Assembly (NCBI GenBank): GCA_011390435.1
Contig: JAABSK010000169.1
Span: forward strand, 1-6,347
DNA: 6,347 bases
Source: Desulfobacteraceae bacterium
GTDB lineage: Bacteria; Desulfobacterota; Desulfobacteria; Desulfobacterales; Desulfobacteraceae
Direction of reading: 5' to 3'
Numbering within the stretch: the stretch's first letter is position 1; each line of letters starts with the position of its first letter. Made by a program: the position numbers and the translations under genes. The notes beneath the pieces are model-generated. The model ran no database searches. It saw only the letters and a list, made by a program, of their open reading frames with translations, and was not told where the DNA came from. This document shows, piece after piece, positions 5,536 through 6,347 of this stretch.

Positions 5536-6255
5536 ATGATGAAGGGATTCAAGATAGCGGCAGTGTTCTTGCTGGGGCTGATGCTTCTGATGACAGGATG
5601 TGCGGCCCTACCGGTGACCCCATCGGATGTGGCTGAGATGAAACAGATCAAAGCCCCGATCTATCCGGAACCCGCGGTGGAAAACCGGGCGGAAGGATCG
5701 TTGTGGTCCAGTACGGGGATAGATATGTATACGGATCGAAAAGCCCGGCAGATCGGTGATATCGTGGTGGTCCGAATCGTGGAGGATCCCCAGGCCAGCC
5801 TCAACGCCAACACCAATGCCAGCCGGTCTTCAGGGATCAACGCCAAGCTTAAATTCCTGGGATACATGGATGCGCTGGCGGCAAAAAATCCCCTGCTGGC
5901 CCAGAATCCCGGCGTGGATGACCTGATTTCATCCGAACTGGGATCCGAGTTCAAAGGCACGGGCACCAGTGACCGGAAAGGTTATATCAAGGCATATGTT
6001 TCTGCCGTGGTCGTCAAAGTGTTGCCCAACGGCAATCTTTTTATCAACGGCAAAAGAGAGATCAAGGTGAACAACGAAGCCCAGTATATCGCTTTGTCCG
6101 GAATCGTGAGGCCTGAAGACATCACCAGCACCAACGAGGTGTCTTCCACCTATGTGGCGGATGCCCGGATATACTATTCCGGCGTAGGGGCGGTATCGGA
6201 CAAGCAGAAACCCGGATGGATGGGAAAGGTGGTGGATCATGTATGGCCGTTTTAA
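5536..6255 (+). CDS. flgH: Flagellar L-ring lipoprotein FlgH
   Basis: A 239-residue outer-membrane lipoprotein that forms the L ring, the bushing around the rod. A signal sequence (1-21) ends in LLMTGC, so Cys22 is the likely lipidated residue; Met at -3 is a slight departure from the usual Leu. The following Ala-Ala fits outer-membrane sorting. FlgH family features are GSLW (54-57), a stretch RQIGDIVVVRIVEDPQASLN (71-90), and then VVVKVLPNGNLFINGKREI (158-176). The C-terminus has IALSGIVRPEDITSTNEVSS and VADARIYYSGVGAV, ending GWMGKVVDHVWPF. GGGAG at 5528-5532 lies 3 nt before the first ATG and 6 nt before the second (5539), so the second Met may be the real start; lipoprotein maturation is unaffected. 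The end overlaps flgI by 17 bp. Confidence 0.96.
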   Translation: MMKGFKIAAVFLLGLMLLMTGCAALPVTPSDVAEMKQIKAPIYPEPAVENRAEGSLWSSTGIDMYTDRKARQIGDIVVVRIVEDPQASLNANTNASRSSGINAKLKFLGYMDALAAKNPLLAQNPGVDDLISSELGSEFKGTGTSDRKGYIKAYVSAVVVKVLPNGNLFINGKREIKVNNEAQYIALSGIVRPEDITSTNEVSSTYVADARIYYSGVGAVSDKQKPGWMGKVVDHVWPF

Positions 6256-6347
6256 TCGATGGTTCCGATTGCTGGCTGTTGTGGCGGTCTGTATGTTTTG
6301 TGCGCCCATGGTATCGGAATCCGCCAGAATCAAAGATATCGTTTCCA
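6239..6347 (+). CDS. flgI: Flagellar P-ring protein FlgI, N-terminal start only
   Basis: The gene begins within the last codons of flgH and runs off the window; 36 codons are visible. The frame gives a signal peptide: basic MYGRFNRWFR, a hydrophobic core LLAVVAVCMFCAPM, and a likely cleavage site after VSESA. The mature start is RIKDIVS, which matches the conserved FlgI opening (E. coli mature FlgI begins with ERIRDLTSVQG, from memory). AAAGGTGG at 6225-6232 lies 6 nt before the ATG, supporting this start. FlgI is secreted to the periplasm, where it forms the P ring around the rod with help from FlgA. The 17-bp overlap with flgH (6239-6255) suggests tight co-translation of the two ring proteins. 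An out-of-frame ATG at 6243 was rejected because its frame lacks the FlgI signature. Confidence 0.9.
   Translation, partial: MYGRFNRWFRLLAVVAVCMFCAPMVSESARIKDIVS

Overview
The window is one continuous flagellar gene cluster, all on the plus strand. The protein sequences, moderate GC content and gene order suggest a Gram-negative member of the Desulfobacterota, probably a Desulfobacteraceae-like sulfate reducer. That placement is inference. P-ring, L-ring and lipoprotein genes do establish an outer membrane. I saw no mobile element, CRISPR array, tRNA or rRNA.

Region 1 (1-2965) starts with the last codons of the flagellar sigma factor gene fliA. Six tightly packed genes follow: a FliL-like single-pass membrane protein, a small charged helical protein, a membrane-anchored coiled-coil protein with a DUF2802/SwrB-like C-terminus, a protein with a FliK-type C-terminal domain, a stand-alone FlhB C-terminal-domain protein (FhlB/YlqH type) without the NPTH autocleavage motif, and a 65-residue four-cysteine protein. 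Junctions range from a 4-nt overlap to a 14-nt gap, so they are probably one translationally coupled transcript read from upstream. Together they look like an accessory set for control of the flagellar type III export apparatus. Their roles are much less well defined than those of region 3.

Region 2 (2966-3241) is the only sizeable gap. It holds a small inverted repeat just after the last gene, an AT-rich stretch, and a near-consensus sigma-54 (RpoN) promoter with exact -24/-12 spacing about 50 nt upstream of the next start codon.

Region 3 (3242-6347) encodes the distal rod and rings: flgF and flgG (rod), flgA (P-ring chaperone), flgH (L-ring lipoprotein) and the start of flgI (P-ring), which runs off the end. 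The order follows assembly: rod, then P-ring chaperone, then L-ring and P-ring. The sigma-54 promoter would let this group be switched on separately from the fliA-linked accessory genes.

The most interesting part is the module at 963-2768: a membrane coiled-coil protein, a FliK-like protein and a mini-FlhB. It pairs a ruler-type domain with a switch-type domain apart from the canonical FliK/FlhB pair. The four-cysteine protein after it is also notable.
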